Assembly: GCA_964468805.1 (NCBI GenBank)
Contig: CAYXWM010000001.1
Coordinates: 62,001 to 126,000, forward strand
Length of the DNA stretch: 64,000 bases
DNA from: CAYXWM01 sp964468805
GTDB taxonomy: Bacteria > Bacillota > Clostridia > Lachnospirales > WRBF01
Direction of reading: 5' to 3'
In this document: piece by piece, positions 9,013-17,299 of the stretch
Numbering within the stretch: position 1 is the first letter of the stretch
Layout of the letters: each line of letters opens with the position of its first letter
Notes under the pieces: generated by a model
Database searches by the model: none
What the model was told of the DNA's origin: nothing
Seen by the model: the letters and a program-made list of their open reading frames with translations, nothing else
Program-made: the position numbers and the translations under genes

Positions 9013-10686
9013 GTGATCATAAAGATTATAATGCGCAACCTTACAATGGTCGGAAGGGTTCTAAAATCAATTATATTCAGACCGATTTTTTATCTATGGC
9101 AAAAATTTCTCTCCGGTACCAATCTAAGCAGGTATATTTCAAAAGTACCTAAAGCTGCCGCAAAGTTACCGCAGGCTATAAAGCTCAGACCTGAAAAAAG
9201 GGATGACTTTTATGACTTTGGTGACGTTTATGTGGCAAAAAAATTTTTTGTTATATTTATTATCCTGCTGATCGGCATTCCGCTCTTGATAATTTTTGTT
9301 ATATGGCCGTTTCTTGTAAGTTTGTTTTTTACAGCTCACCTTTATTTTAAGGAACCTACAGTAAATACATATTCCGGTAAGGTAGTTTTGTACTATGACG
9401 AGGAAAAAAAATCACAAATGTTTCAAGGAAGACTAAAGGACGGAAAATATACAGACGAAGGAGAATTGTTTTACGAGGATGGCTTTGTTAAATACCAAGG
9501 CGGCTTTGAAAACTCATTGTACGAGGGTAAAGGTAAGTTATATGAGAAAAACGCGGAGCTTTTATATGAAGGAAGTTTTACAAAGGGTCTTTATGACGGC
9601 AGAGGTATTCTTTATGAGAAAAACAAACAACTGTATTCAGGAGATTTCCTTCAAGGAGATTATCACGGTAAAGGAATCCTAAAATTAAACGACAGCGAAA
9701 TTTATGAAGGTGATTTTAATAAGGGAGTTCCTGAGGGAAAAGGAACGATAACAAAGGACGGTAAGGTGTATTATGACGGAATGTTTGTAGGCGGAGATAA
9801 AAGCGGAGTGGGTACGCTATTTTTCGAGGATGGGACCATATGGCTAAAGGGAGTTTTTGCAGCAGGTTTACCGGAAGGCGACGGCATCGAAAATTACCCG
9901 GACGGCAACATTAAATACAAAGGAAACTTTTCTGCCGGTAAATATTCCGGTGAAGGAATTTTGTTTTATGAAGGTAAGGGTAATTACTATTCGGGAGAGT
10001 TTCCGGATGGAGAACCGGGAGGAAAAGGTGAACTTTATATAAACGGAAACCTTTACTACAAGGGCGATTTTGCCTTTGGCAAACCGGAAGGTCAAGGACG
10101 TCTTACAGACAAATCATCGGGTCTGACTTTCAGTGGAAGTTTTTCTGACGGCAGAATTGATTATAAGAAGCTGTTTGAGGATTCGGTTGAAAATATGTAC
10201 TCGTCCTTTGAAGAAGGTATAAAGGATTTTTATAGAACCGATTCATACTGGTTATATAATGTAAAATACGGTATAGCCATTAGGGTTGAGTTTGCAGAAG
10301 GAGAAAATCCTCCTTATATTTCCCGAATATTCGACACATTTTCGCATGATGACAAAGACAACAGCAGTAAATTAGTCAACGGTGTTTTGCCGGCTTATGC
10401 GGCTTATTTATTTAATGTAGAAAACGAGCCGGGCTGTTCATACATAGAAGTCCACGGGGACGGTATAATTCAGCATAGTTGGTATGGGAACACAAGTGAT
10501 AAATTTCTATTTAACGAGTATATTTATCAAAAGGACTCAAGCAGAGGGGATGCCCTAGACGAGGGCAAGAAACCGGCCGGGGATGAAGCTAAAGAGGACA
10601 GCAAAGAATCTGAGAAAAAGAAATATTTCAGTGATCTTGGGTTGAATGAATCGGATTTTGAAAGCCTGGGATTAACTTTTGAATGA
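9013..10686 (+). CDS. Membrane-anchored MORN-repeat protein
   Basis: 557 residues, GTG start with AAAGGTGG six bases upstream. A cytoplasmic, basic N-terminus is followed by one or two membrane segments (about 78-112). About a dozen MORN repeats of the Y-x-G-x-F-x-x-G-x-x-x-G-x-G-x-L/I type follow (about 127-385). The C-terminal ~170 residues contain a region resembling a small folded domain and end in an acidic/lysine-rich stretch. MORN repeats form extended beta surfaces that bind membranes or proteins; no enzymatic domain is visible. The gene sits inside the injection-system operon between the cyclase-like sensor and the coiled-coil protein, so a scaffold or effector-docking role is an inference from position only. 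Confidence 0.78.
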   Translation: MIIKIIMRNLTMVGRVLKSIIFRPIFYLWQKFLSGTNLSRYISKVPKAAAKLPQAIKLRPEKRDDFYDFGDVYVAKKFFVIFIILLIGIPLLIIFVIWPFLVSLFFTAHLYFKEPTVNTYSGKVVLYYDEEKKSQMFQGRLKDGKYTDEGELFYEDGFVKYQGGFENSLYEGKGKLYEKNAELLYEGSFTKGLYDGRGILYEKNKQLYSGDFLQGDYHGKGILKLNDSEIYEGDFNKGVPEGKGTITKDGKVYYDGMFVGGDKSGVGTLFFEDGTIWLKGVFAAGLPEGDGIENYPDGNIKYKGNFSAGKYSGEGILFYEGKGNYYSGEFPDGEPGGKGELYINGNLYYKGDFAFGKPEGQGRLTDKSSGLTFSGSFSDGRIDYKKLFEDSVENMYSSFEEGIKDFYRTDSYWLYNVKYGIAIRVEFAEGENPPYISRIFDTFSHDDKDNSSKLVNGVLPAYAAYLFNVENEPGCSYIEVHGDGIIQHSWYGNTSDKFLFNEYIYQKDSSRGDALDEGKKPAGDEAKEDSKESEKKKYFSDLGLNESDFESLGLTFE

Positions 10687-10688
10687 TA

Positions 10689-10794
10689 AAAGCTTATCCC
10701 TACCTAAATAATTATTTGACGTAAACACGCGAATACTATCAGAAGTTCGTGATTTTTAATTATATGTAACGCACATTATATAGGGACAGGCTTT
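10689..10794. repeat. Imperfect intergenic inverted repeat
   Basis: The gap between the MORN gene and the next gene is bounded by AAAGCTTATCCCTA (10689-10702) and TAGGGACAGGCTTT (10781-10794), which pair at 12 of 14 positions across a 78-base AT-rich interior. It could fold as a long hairpin in the mRNA or be a decayed miniature element. No T-run follows, so it is not a typical terminator. Confidence 0.4.
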
Positions 10795-10822
10795 AAATAC
10801 GGATAAGAGTGGATTGATTCTT

Positions 10823-12169
10823 GTGAAGAAAAGAATTATTAGTACAATTCTTGCCCTTTCACTAATGTTTATTTTATATACGATAAATATTTCGGCGGCA
10901 AGTGCACCAATGAATATGCTTCAGGCTGTAAAGGCAGCTCTGTCCTCCGATGCTGAACTAAATAATATACTGTATAGCCTTAGACAAAAGGAAAAACAAA
11001 TAGAATTAACGTATGCAGATTCTGAAAAGGGTCTTGACCAAGCTGTACAGTTTTCTTATGAATACACAGGTCTGTTGAATAATTACATAGGAAGATACAA
11101 TTCTGTTGTTGAGGAAATCAGCAACGTAGTTATAGATATAAACTTGGCCGAAATAAAAAGAGTCTACTATACAGAGCTTGAAGATGAATTAAATGAAGAC
11201 TTTAAACGGGTAGAAACAGAATTTAAAACCGGAAAACTTAAACAAAAAGACAGGGATGATGCCAAAAAGCTAATTTATAATGCCGGCAATCTTAAAAATG
11301 AAGCGGAAAACAGTATACAGGGAAGAAAAACAAGGTTTAAGGAACTTACCGGCTATGCAATACCTTCGGGATTTGCTTATGAAAGTGCTTATTTTATTGT
11401 GGATTTTGGGAAAATCCCGGAAAATCTCAATGTTTCAAGGTATGAATATTCCATATTCAATATTTCCGGCGGTATGCTTGGAGTATTCTCTGTTGAGGAT
11501 ATACCCAAACTAAAAGAAGATGCTTTAAAGTCATTTACCGAACTGGGAGATACTGTTGTTGCTTATGCAGGGGCAAAAAAATCTAAAAATGAAGCCGAGT
11601 TAAAATTTAAAACAGGGAAATTATCGAAAAAGGAAAAGACCGCTTCATTGCGAACGGAAAAAGAGGCTGTATTAAATGCGGAAATAGCGAAAGCAACTTA
11701 TTCAAAAAAATTGTTTGCCTTAGACAGGGCTATGCAGGGACTTTTGGGTTTTAATATGAAACCTAGCTACAATTATTCTGTTTCGCCGTCTTTTTACAAA
11801 CTTAAATCAAACGAAGGCGAAAATACCGGTCAGAGGCATTTTGAATCATTTGTAGGAAGTTACTGTATATATTCCAATGAGCAAAATCAAGCACAGAACA
11901 AGGTAGTTTTTAAAAACTTCAATGTTCCCAACGAAATAAACAACGTTGCCAAGGGCTACCGTATTGAATATGAAAATGCCACTATAGGTAAAAGTTCAAG
12001 AGTCGACGGAAGTGTAGAACTTGATAAACTATCCTACAAATTCGGCAGCAGTATTTATATACATTTTACGGACGAAGAAGGAAACACAATAAAAACATAT
12101 ACAATTAACGGCTTTTTATCAAAAGGCATATATAATGAGGTTGTACCGGAGGCTGATATAGGGGTTTAA
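10823..12169 (+). CDS. Secreted coiled-coil protein with TolC-like helical repeats
   Basis: About 448 residues. I favour GTG 10823 (MKKRIISTILALSLMF...) because the hydrophobic signal peptide begins there; TTG 10814 is an in-frame alternative. The signal peptide ends near ISAASA. The mature region is dominated by long amphipathic helices in two similar blocks (NEDFKRVETEFKTGKLKQKD and NEAELKFKTGKLSKKEKT), the duplicated coiled-coil layout of TolC-type proteins. A monoderm host would lack an outer membrane, so the fold may be reused as an extracellular rod. The last ~110 residues are beta-rich. It lies within the injection-system locus. Confidence 0.55.
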   Translation: MKKRIISTILALSLMFILYTINISAASAPMNMLQAVKAALSSDAELNNILYSLRQKEKQIELTYADSEKGLDQAVQFSYEYTGLLNNYIGRYNSVVEEISNVVIDINLAEIKRVYYTELEDELNEDFKRVETEFKTGKLKQKDRDDAKKLIYNAGNLKNEAENSIQGRKTRFKELTGYAIPSGFAYESAYFIVDFGKIPENLNVSRYEYSIFNISGGMLGVFSVEDIPKLKEDALKSFTELGDTVVAYAGAKKSKNEAELKFKTGKLSKKEKTASLRTEKEAVLNAEIAKATYSKKLFALDRAMQGLLGFNMKPSYNYSVSPSFYKLKSNEGENTGQRHFESFVGSYCIYSNEQNQAQNKVVFKNFNVPNEINNVAKGYRIEYENATIGKSSRVDGSVELDKLSYKFGSSIYIHFTDEEGNTIKTYTINGFLSKGIYNEVVPEADIGV

Positions 12170-12217
12170 TTTAACGTGTTCATTAATTAAGTTAAACCGA
12201 TACAGGAGGTGATTAGG

Positions 12218-12814
12218 CTGGCTGAAAGTAATGTTTTTTTTGAAACGGCACAATCTCTCGGGGAGCTTTTGAAATATTACTTGTGCCCGGAACCTATTGA
12301 AAATTCAGATGGGATAGGTGTGTGTTACCCACATGAGCCGGAGGATTTTAAGCTTACAATATGGGTTTATAATTTTGAGGAGACGGCTGAAGGGTCGGGC
12401 AGAGGTTTTGTAAGCGATCCGTTAAATCCGAATATGGAAATAATGTCACCTACACAGCTAAAACTTAATGTTCTTATTTCAGCACATTCCAAGGCACCGG
12501 CAAAAACAAAGCTATCCGATGAATACAAAATACTGGGAAAGGCTTTTCAGGTGATTAAGGATAATCCTATTATTGACGAAAAGTTTCTTATGGGTTCTCT
12601 GAAATCAGCAGAAAGATTACCTCTAATTAATACAATAAAAACCAATCAAGAGGGACTGAACAAAATATGGAATAACGCCAATAAGCCCATAAAACCCTCG
12701 TTTGTTGTTCAGATTACATCCGTAGAGCTGGATTCAACCAGAACAAGACCTATTTCACCTCGTGTTACCGATACAACTATAGTTACAGTGCATAAGGAGG
12801 GTGTTAATCGGTGA
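12218..12814 (+). CDS. DUF4255 (Pvc16-like) injection-system protein
   Basis: About 198 residues. DUF4255 proteins (Pvc16 in Photorhabdus virulence cassettes, Afp16 in antifeeding prophage) cap or terminate the sheath and tube. Matching features are the N-terminal ETAQSLGELLKYYL helix, LTIWVYNFEE, the QLKLNVLISAHS strand and the C-terminal PSFVVQITSVELDS region. The start appears to be CTG 12218, because AGGAGGTGA ends five bases before it; the GTG at 12209 lies inside that ribosome site. The end overlaps the next gene by four bases (GTGA), showing translational coupling. Confidence 0.82.
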   Translation: MAESNVFFETAQSLGELLKYYLCPEPIENSDGIGVCYPHEPEDFKLTIWVYNFEETAEGSGRGFVSDPLNPNMEIMSPTQLKLNVLISAHSKAPAKTKLSDEYKILGKAFQVIKDNPIIDEKFLMGSLKSAERLPLINTIKTNQEGLNKIWNNANKPIKPSFVVQITSVELDSTRTRPISPRVTDTTIVTVHKEGVNR

Positions 12815-13599
12815 GAAGGGTAGTCAGTTTTGCAATTATGCCTATAAATAAGCTGACAAGAAAAAAGTTGGGCAAGGGCGAAGTATTATTTAATGTAAAC
12901 GGACAAACTATAAATCCTGTTTATAAAAATGACGGCTATTTCGTTTTTACGGATTTACCGGAGGGCAATTATTCCGTAAGGGTACATGGGCTTCAATTTC
13001 AGCAGGAAATAGCAGAGGTTAACTTCACACCGGGTAAACCGCCGGAAGTTATTATTTTACCGTTAAGTCCTTCGGAGCAATATGTACATAAAGAAAATAC
13101 AACGCAAATTAAAGGTAAGCTACTATATAAAGATAAAAAGCCTGTAGCAAACGCAATTTATAATGCAATACCAAAAAGCCAAGGTATTCTTAAAATAACG
13201 GAGAAGGAGGCAAAGGCAGGAAGCAAGTTCCTTAAAGTTTACAGCACAGTTCCAAAAAACAAAATACCCATACCCGGAAAGTTTCTTCTTAAACATCGAG
13301 AGGATAACAACTGCGAAATTATTACCGTTCTAAAGGCAGACGGCAATATTTGCATTTTAGAGAAGCCTCTGGAAAATGACTGGATCAGGAGTGTTGAAAT
13401 AATTGAAGTAATTTACGGCAGAACATTTGAGGATGGTTATTTTTATCTGATAATTGATAATGAAAAATTTGACGCGCAGTGCAAGTTGGAAATGACTTTT
13501 ACAGTAGGCAAAGATTCATTCAAAAATCAGGTTAGTATCAACAAATCCGGTTTTAATGATTTAGGAGAAATAGTTTTTAATCCGAAGGGTGATTTTTAA
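12811..13599 (+). CDS. Injection-system-associated protein with carboxypeptidase-regulatory-like domain
   Basis: 262 residues, GTG start overlapping the previous stop by four bases, with AAGGAGGG upstream. An N-terminal beta-sandwich pattern with FTDLPEGNYSVRVHG matches carboxypeptidase-regulatory-like (CarboxypepD_reg) folds. A second KGKLLYKDKKPVANAIYNA stretch suggests another such domain. There is no signal peptide, which fits a component assembled in the cytoplasm with the tail. Proteins of this type accompany DUF4255 in some eCIS loci; the role is unknown. It ends in a TAATG overlap with the PAAR-like gene. Confidence 0.6.
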   Translation: MRRVVSFAIMPINKLTRKKLGKGEVLFNVNGQTINPVYKNDGYFVFTDLPEGNYSVRVHGLQFQQEIAEVNFTPGKPPEVIILPLSPSEQYVHKENTTQIKGKLLYKDKKPVANAIYNAIPKSQGILKITEKEAKAGSKFLKVYSTVPKNKIPIPGKFLLKHREDNNCEIITVLKADGNICILEKPLENDWIRSVEIIEVIYGRTFEDGYFYLIIDNEKFDAQCKLEMTFTVGKDSFKNQVSINKSGFNDLGEIVFNPKGDF

Positions 13600-13976
13600 T
13601 GGCACAAATTTGTACAACATCTGCAGTTTGTACTTGCAGTTTTGGAGTTGCACCTTCTACTTTGACAGGCACGGCAACAAAAACTTTGTCCATGAACAAT
13701 CCTACTGCCAAGATAACAGATACTCCAAAAATGCCTTTCGGTATGTGTTTGTCCTTGGCAAACCCGGCCGTGGCATCAGCAACTTCTGCAGCATTGGGTG
13801 TTCTGACTCCCCAGCCTTGTACCCCGGTAATCACAGCACCCTGGGCGCCCGGAGCAGTGACAGTCTTGGTAGAAGGTACGCCGGCGTTAAACAGCACAAG
13901 TACCTGCTTCTGTGCATACGGAGGAGTTATAAAGATAACAATGACTCCGGCAGTTACTATTAATATACCATCATGA
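13599..13976 (+). CDS. DUF4280 PAAR-like spike-tip protein
   Basis: 125 residues, ATG overlapping the upstream TAA by one base. The sequence has the DUF4280 pattern: an N-terminal C-x-C-SFG motif followed by PSTL, a central PFGMCLSLANPAV segment, PQPCTPVI, APWAPG and a C-terminal CFCAYGGVIKI strand. Its seven cysteines could bind a metal, as PAAR tips do. PAAR-like proteins form the sharp tip on the VgrG-like spike and can carry effectors; this one has no extension domain. It closes the structural part of the locus. Base composition here is richer in G and C than the neighbours, typical for these Ala/Thr/Pro-rich proteins. Confidence 0.85.
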   Translation: MAQICTTSAVCTCSFGVAPSTLTGTATKTLSMNNPTAKITDTPKMPFGMCLSLANPAVASATSAALGVLTPQPCTPVITAPWAPGAVTVLVEGTPALNSTSTCFCAYGGVIKITMTPAVTINIPS

Positions 13977-14069
13977 GAAACACCGGGGTTAGCTTAATTC
14001 TGCCTTGGCCGGTGAAAAATATAAGCTTAAAATTTTGCGGCTACGTTGGTTGGAACACACCATAATCCT

Positions 14070-14098
14070 GTTTCAATCCCTACTGCATAAGTTTGAAC
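14070..14098 (+). other. Solitary CRISPR-repeat-like sequence
   Basis: It begins GTTTCAATCCCT, as many clostridial type I CRISPR repeats do, and ends TTTGAAC, so its ends can pair weakly. Only one copy is present and no spacer array or cas gene is near, so it may be chance. Confidence 0.2.
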
Positions 14099-14158
14099 TT
14101 GCTTTGAAGATTATATATTTAATAATACAGTATTTGTTATGAAAAGAGGCCGGTATTA

Positions 14159-15223
14159 TTGAACAGGTTAACAAAGCAAAAATATTTATCTGTTTTATTA
14201 CTGGTTATTTTTTTATTAATAATCAGTGTTTTTTCGTTTAGAATTAAAACGGGAATATTAAGGGAATTATATGAAGATGTAACGTTTTCGGGAGTGTCTG
14301 TAAATGCAAACCGCTTTGTAAGCCAGATTAGTGACGGAATAATGAACGGTAAACGCCTGGAAAACTTTTATAATGTTAAAAGTATACTAACAGGTATTCA
14401 AAACTCTTCTTCATATATGAAAGGTGTGTACATAGTATCCGCTGACCTAAACTTACTGTATTCTTCCGGCGTCCCGGCAAACCGGCTAAACATAACGGTT
14501 GACATAACAAGGGATTTTAATTCAGGATCCATTTATAGCGTAACATCCGATGATAATGACTTTTTTATCACCATACCCATAAAGGGATACTATTTAAACG
14601 ATCATGACAGAAATATAGAGGGTTATGTAATAATGTGTGTTGAAAGGGCTGCCATCAATAACCCTATTTCGGACATAATCAGCAAGGATTTAACACAAAC
14701 CTCCGTTATTTTTCTGTATTGTTTCCTGCTTGGCGTAATTATCATTAAAAGATGTAGATTGGATAAAACCGGTTTAATTATTAAAATAGGAATCTTAATC
14801 AGTATTCTTACTTTTTCTGCAACGACAATTGATGCCGTTACTACTGTATTTCGATTCCAAAATACAGTAGGTGAAACTGCTCTTCAATGTGCCAATACTA
14901 TGTCATATGCTGTTCAGAGCAGGGTAGATTCTGTGCTTGCAAAAGGGGCAACCAAGGACAATTTAACGGATTTGGGTCCCTGGCTTATGAAAAACGCTGA
15001 AGAAATACCGCTTATAGACACTATTTACATTGATTCAAATACCAAGATTAGAGCAAAAGTTTCAGAGGGCTATTTGAATTCCATATATTTAAAGCTTGCA
15101 TCAAATTTTTTGGTTCTCAGTTTCTCTGCTTTGGCTGCTTCCATATTAATCACTGTTACAGCAAACAATATGTTTAAAAGGAAAGTAACTTGTGAGTTGG
15201 ACCTAGTGGGAAAAACACCGTAA
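14159..15223 (+). CDS. Membrane protein with two extracytoplasmic sensor modules
   Basis: 354 residues, TTG start with AGAGG about ten bases upstream. Membrane segments near residues 8-28, 183-200, 208-230 and 318-340 enclose two extracytoplasmic modules. Each module has a NRFVSQISDGIMNGKRLENFYNV-like helix and a YIVSADLNLLYSSG-like strand, recalling sCACHE/PAS-like ligand-binding folds. The same two-module layout is seen at the N-terminus of the MFS fusion at 17292, so the two proteins appear to be paralogous sensors. There is no output domain here, and the cytoplasmic tail is short, so it may signal through a partner. Function unknown. Confidence 0.65.
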   Translation: MNRLTKQKYLSVLLLVIFLLIISVFSFRIKTGILRELYEDVTFSGVSVNANRFVSQISDGIMNGKRLENFYNVKSILTGIQNSSSYMKGVYIVSADLNLLYSSGVPANRLNITVDITRDFNSGSIYSVTSDDNDFFITIPIKGYYLNDHDRNIEGYVIMCVERAAINNPISDIISKDLTQTSVIFLYCFLLGVIIIKRCRLDKTGLIIKIGILISILTFSATTIDAVTTVFRFQNTVGETALQCANTMSYAVQSRVDSVLAKGATKDNLTDLGPWLMKNAEEIPLIDTIYIDSNTKIRAKVSEGYLNSIYLKLASNFLVLSFSALAASILITVTANNMFKRKVTCELDLVGKTP

Positions 15224-15244
15224 ACAGACCGGTTAACTCACATT

Positions 15245-16048
15245 GTGAATGATGCAATTTTTAAAGAAAAAAGTGTCTCATTATTAGAGGTGGAAATGAT
15301 TACTTTAAAAAGCAACCAAAGCAGAGGTTTAAGGTCTAGGCTAAAATCCATAATCGAGACAAATAATTATGAGAACTTTAAGCGATGTGGGACTTCAATC
15401 AGGTTGAGAGAAAAAATGGGTGGTTACTATAATTGTGAATTTACCTCCACAGAAGATGTGTCCTGCCTGTTGGAGGACATTTCAAGTGAAGTAAGAACGC
15501 TTGTATTTTCCGGAACAGAGTATATCAATGAAGTAAAAAAAATATTTCCCGAAGCAGTAGTAACAGACTATGTAACAATGGTTATTAATGACTTAGCACG
15601 TATTCCGGATTTGCATTCCATAATAAAAAGAATAAACATAAAGAATTATGAAATTACGCCAATTTCTATAGATTGGTTGGATTACATAGACTTAAATTAT
15701 AAAAGTAAAGAGTTCGAAAGGGAATATCTTAAAAACAGAATTGAAAAAGATTTAGGGTTTGGACTTTTTATAAATAATGAGAAAAAGGGTTTTATATTAA
15801 TTCATAAAAATTGTGATATAGGACCCATATTCCTGGACAGGGAGTATAGGGGCACAGGTTTGGCGGATATTTTGACTGTTACATTACTTCGTAAATTAAT
15901 TGAACAGGGAAGAACGCCTTATTTATTAATTGATAAAAAAAATATTTGTTCCATAAAACAAGCTGAGAGATGCGGTTTTGAAAAGGCAGATTATCAGACT
16001 GTTATGACCTTTATACCAGATGAAAAAGGCAATTATTATAAGCCGTAA
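15245..16048 (+). CDS. GNAT-family acetyltransferase-like protein
   Basis: 267 residues. The C-terminal half has a GNAT layout: a short acceptor strand, then GPIFLDREYRGTGLADILTV (the acetyl-CoA-binding loop, with RGTG in place of the usual R-x-x-G-x-G/A), then IKQAERCGFEKADYQTVM. The N-terminal half is not recognised. GTG 15245 has no clear ribosome site; ATG 15296 with AGAGGTGG just upstream is a plausible alternative. It lies between two membrane-sensor genes and a binding protein in the same orientation, which suggests a joint signalling unit, but its substrate is unknown. Confidence 0.65.
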   Translation: MNDAIFKEKSVSLLEVEMITLKSNQSRGLRSRLKSIIETNNYENFKRCGTSIRLREKMGGYYNCEFTSTEDVSCLLEDISSEVRTLVFSGTEYINEVKKIFPEAVVTDYVTMVINDLARIPDLHSIIKRINIKNYEITPISIDWLDYIDLNYKSKEFEREYLKNRIEKDLGFGLFINNEKKGFILIHKNCDIGPIFLDREYRGTGLADILTVTLLRKLIEQGRTPYLLIDKKNICSIKQAERCGFEKADYQTVMTFIPDEKGNYYKP

Positions 16049-16072
16049 CCGGTATTATATGAGGTGATGAGC

Positions 16073-17299
16073 TTGAGTTATGCAGTAAGATTAATAACAA
16101 TTTTACTGATATTCGCTTTAATATTTTCGGGCTGTGGGATTAGTGATGTTAAAGAAGCTACGAAGATAAAAATTGATGCAGAGGATTCCCGGTATAATAT
16201 ATTTCCTTCTTCTCCTATTACTAAGCCCGACGGAAGCAAGTTTCGGGTTTCTTATATTGATGAAGATCCCTATCCCATCACTGCTGAAATGTTCTATTAT
16301 GTTGTGGAAAGTTTGAAAGAGGATGGGTGGATTACTTATGACAAGCTACCCTTTATACCTGAAAACTGTGATGCAATGGAAATTATCAAATGGCTGTCTG
16401 AAAGAGATACCGGTCCTTACATGGAATTTGCAGCCGACGCAAGTTATTACCTTAAAATAGGCGAGGATTATGTTGAAGATTATGTTGGAGACAGGCTAAA
16501 AGAGCATGTTTTGGTAAAGAAAGAAGTAGATATTATTTTTGCCAGCGGAACAAGGAGTTCTATGCTGTGCAAAAAACTGGATCTGCCGGTTCCTCTTATG
16601 ATGTACGCTTGTGTTGACCCTATAGGTAGCGGATTGGTTAAGTCGGAGAATGATTCCGGCGGTGAAATGTTATGGGCACATATCGGAAAGACGGATTATG
16701 AAAAGCAGTTATCCTACTACTATAACCTTTTTGAATTTAAAAATGTGGGAGTAGTTTTTTATGATGAAACGGTAGCACCCATGAGTGCCTACAGAAAAAC
16801 GGCGGCAGAGAAGGGTTTTAAAATTTCGGAAGCTGTAATTCCGCCTTTTGAAGCTCAGTATATAGAAGATTATTACGATGAGATTAAAAAATCAATCAAG
16901 AAACTTGTTGAAGAGGATAATATAGATGCATTTATACTTACAACAAATTTAATCAGGGATGAAAAAAGAACAGGTGAATTCCTTAATTTATTGTACGAAA
17001 AAAAAGTACCGATTCTTGTTCAATACGGATCGGGTTTTGTGGAAAACGGTGCTCTGCTGTTGGTACAACCCCTTGATTATAAGGGAGTTGCGCCGTTTTG
17101 TTCATACGTTATGGGAGCAATCTTTAACGGAGCCTTACCCCGTGATTTGCCGCAGGAATTTGTAAGCTCTCCTTACCTTGTAATTAATCTTGATACAGCC
17201 AACAAAATCGGTTATAAACCAACGTTTGATATGCTTTTGTCAAGTGAGAAAATCTATACGAAAAACAGGGATTCCGGTCAGGGGGTAAACAATGAATAA
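16073..17299 (+). CDS. Substrate-binding lipoprotein (ABC-type, periplasmic-binding fold)
   Basis: About 408 residues. The hydrophobic signal peptide ends in a lipobox (LIFSGC, Cys about 21), so it is a membrane-anchored lipoprotein. The body has the alternating two-lobe pattern of periplasmic-binding proteins (VDIIFASGTRSSM, KNVGVVFYDE, DAFILTTNLI, YGSGFVENGALLLVQP), similar to the ABC substrate-binding family of PF04392 type. TTG 16073 is preferred because AGGTGA ends five bases upstream; GTG 16064 and ATG 16067 overlap that site. No ABC permease or ATPase gene is nearby. It overlaps the following sensor-MFS gene by eight bases, so it may present ligand to that protein rather than feed an importer. 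Confidence 0.72.
   Translation: MSYAVRLITILLIFALIFSGCGISDVKEATKIKIDAEDSRYNIFPSSPITKPDGSKFRVSYIDEDPYPITAEMFYYVVESLKEDGWITYDKLPFIPENCDAMEIIKWLSERDTGPYMEFAADASYYLKIGEDYVEDYVGDRLKEHVLVKKEVDIIFASGTRSSMLCKKLDLPVPLMMYACVDPIGSGLVKSENDSGGEMLWAHIGKTDYEKQLSYYYNLFEFKNVGVVFYDETVAPMSAYRKTAAEKGFKISEAVIPPFEAQYIEDYYDEIKKSIKKLVEEDNIDAFILTTNLIRDEKRTGEFLNLLYEKKVPILVQYGSGFVENGALLLVQPLDYKGVAPFCSYVMGAIFNGALPRDLPQEFVSSPYLVINLDTANKIGYKPTFDMLLSSEKIYTKNRDSGQGVNNE

Noticed and set aside
10689..10794. Insertion sequence or transposase remnant
   Set aside because: No transposase-like coding or target-site duplication was found here or elsewhere in the window; only an imperfect inverted repeat is present.
13577..13897. 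Long open frame on the minus strand opposite the DUF4280 gene, and a second one in another plus frame
   Set aside because: Both are shadows of the repetitive Ala/Thr/Pro-rich DUF4280 sequence; neither has a ribosome site or recognisable domain.
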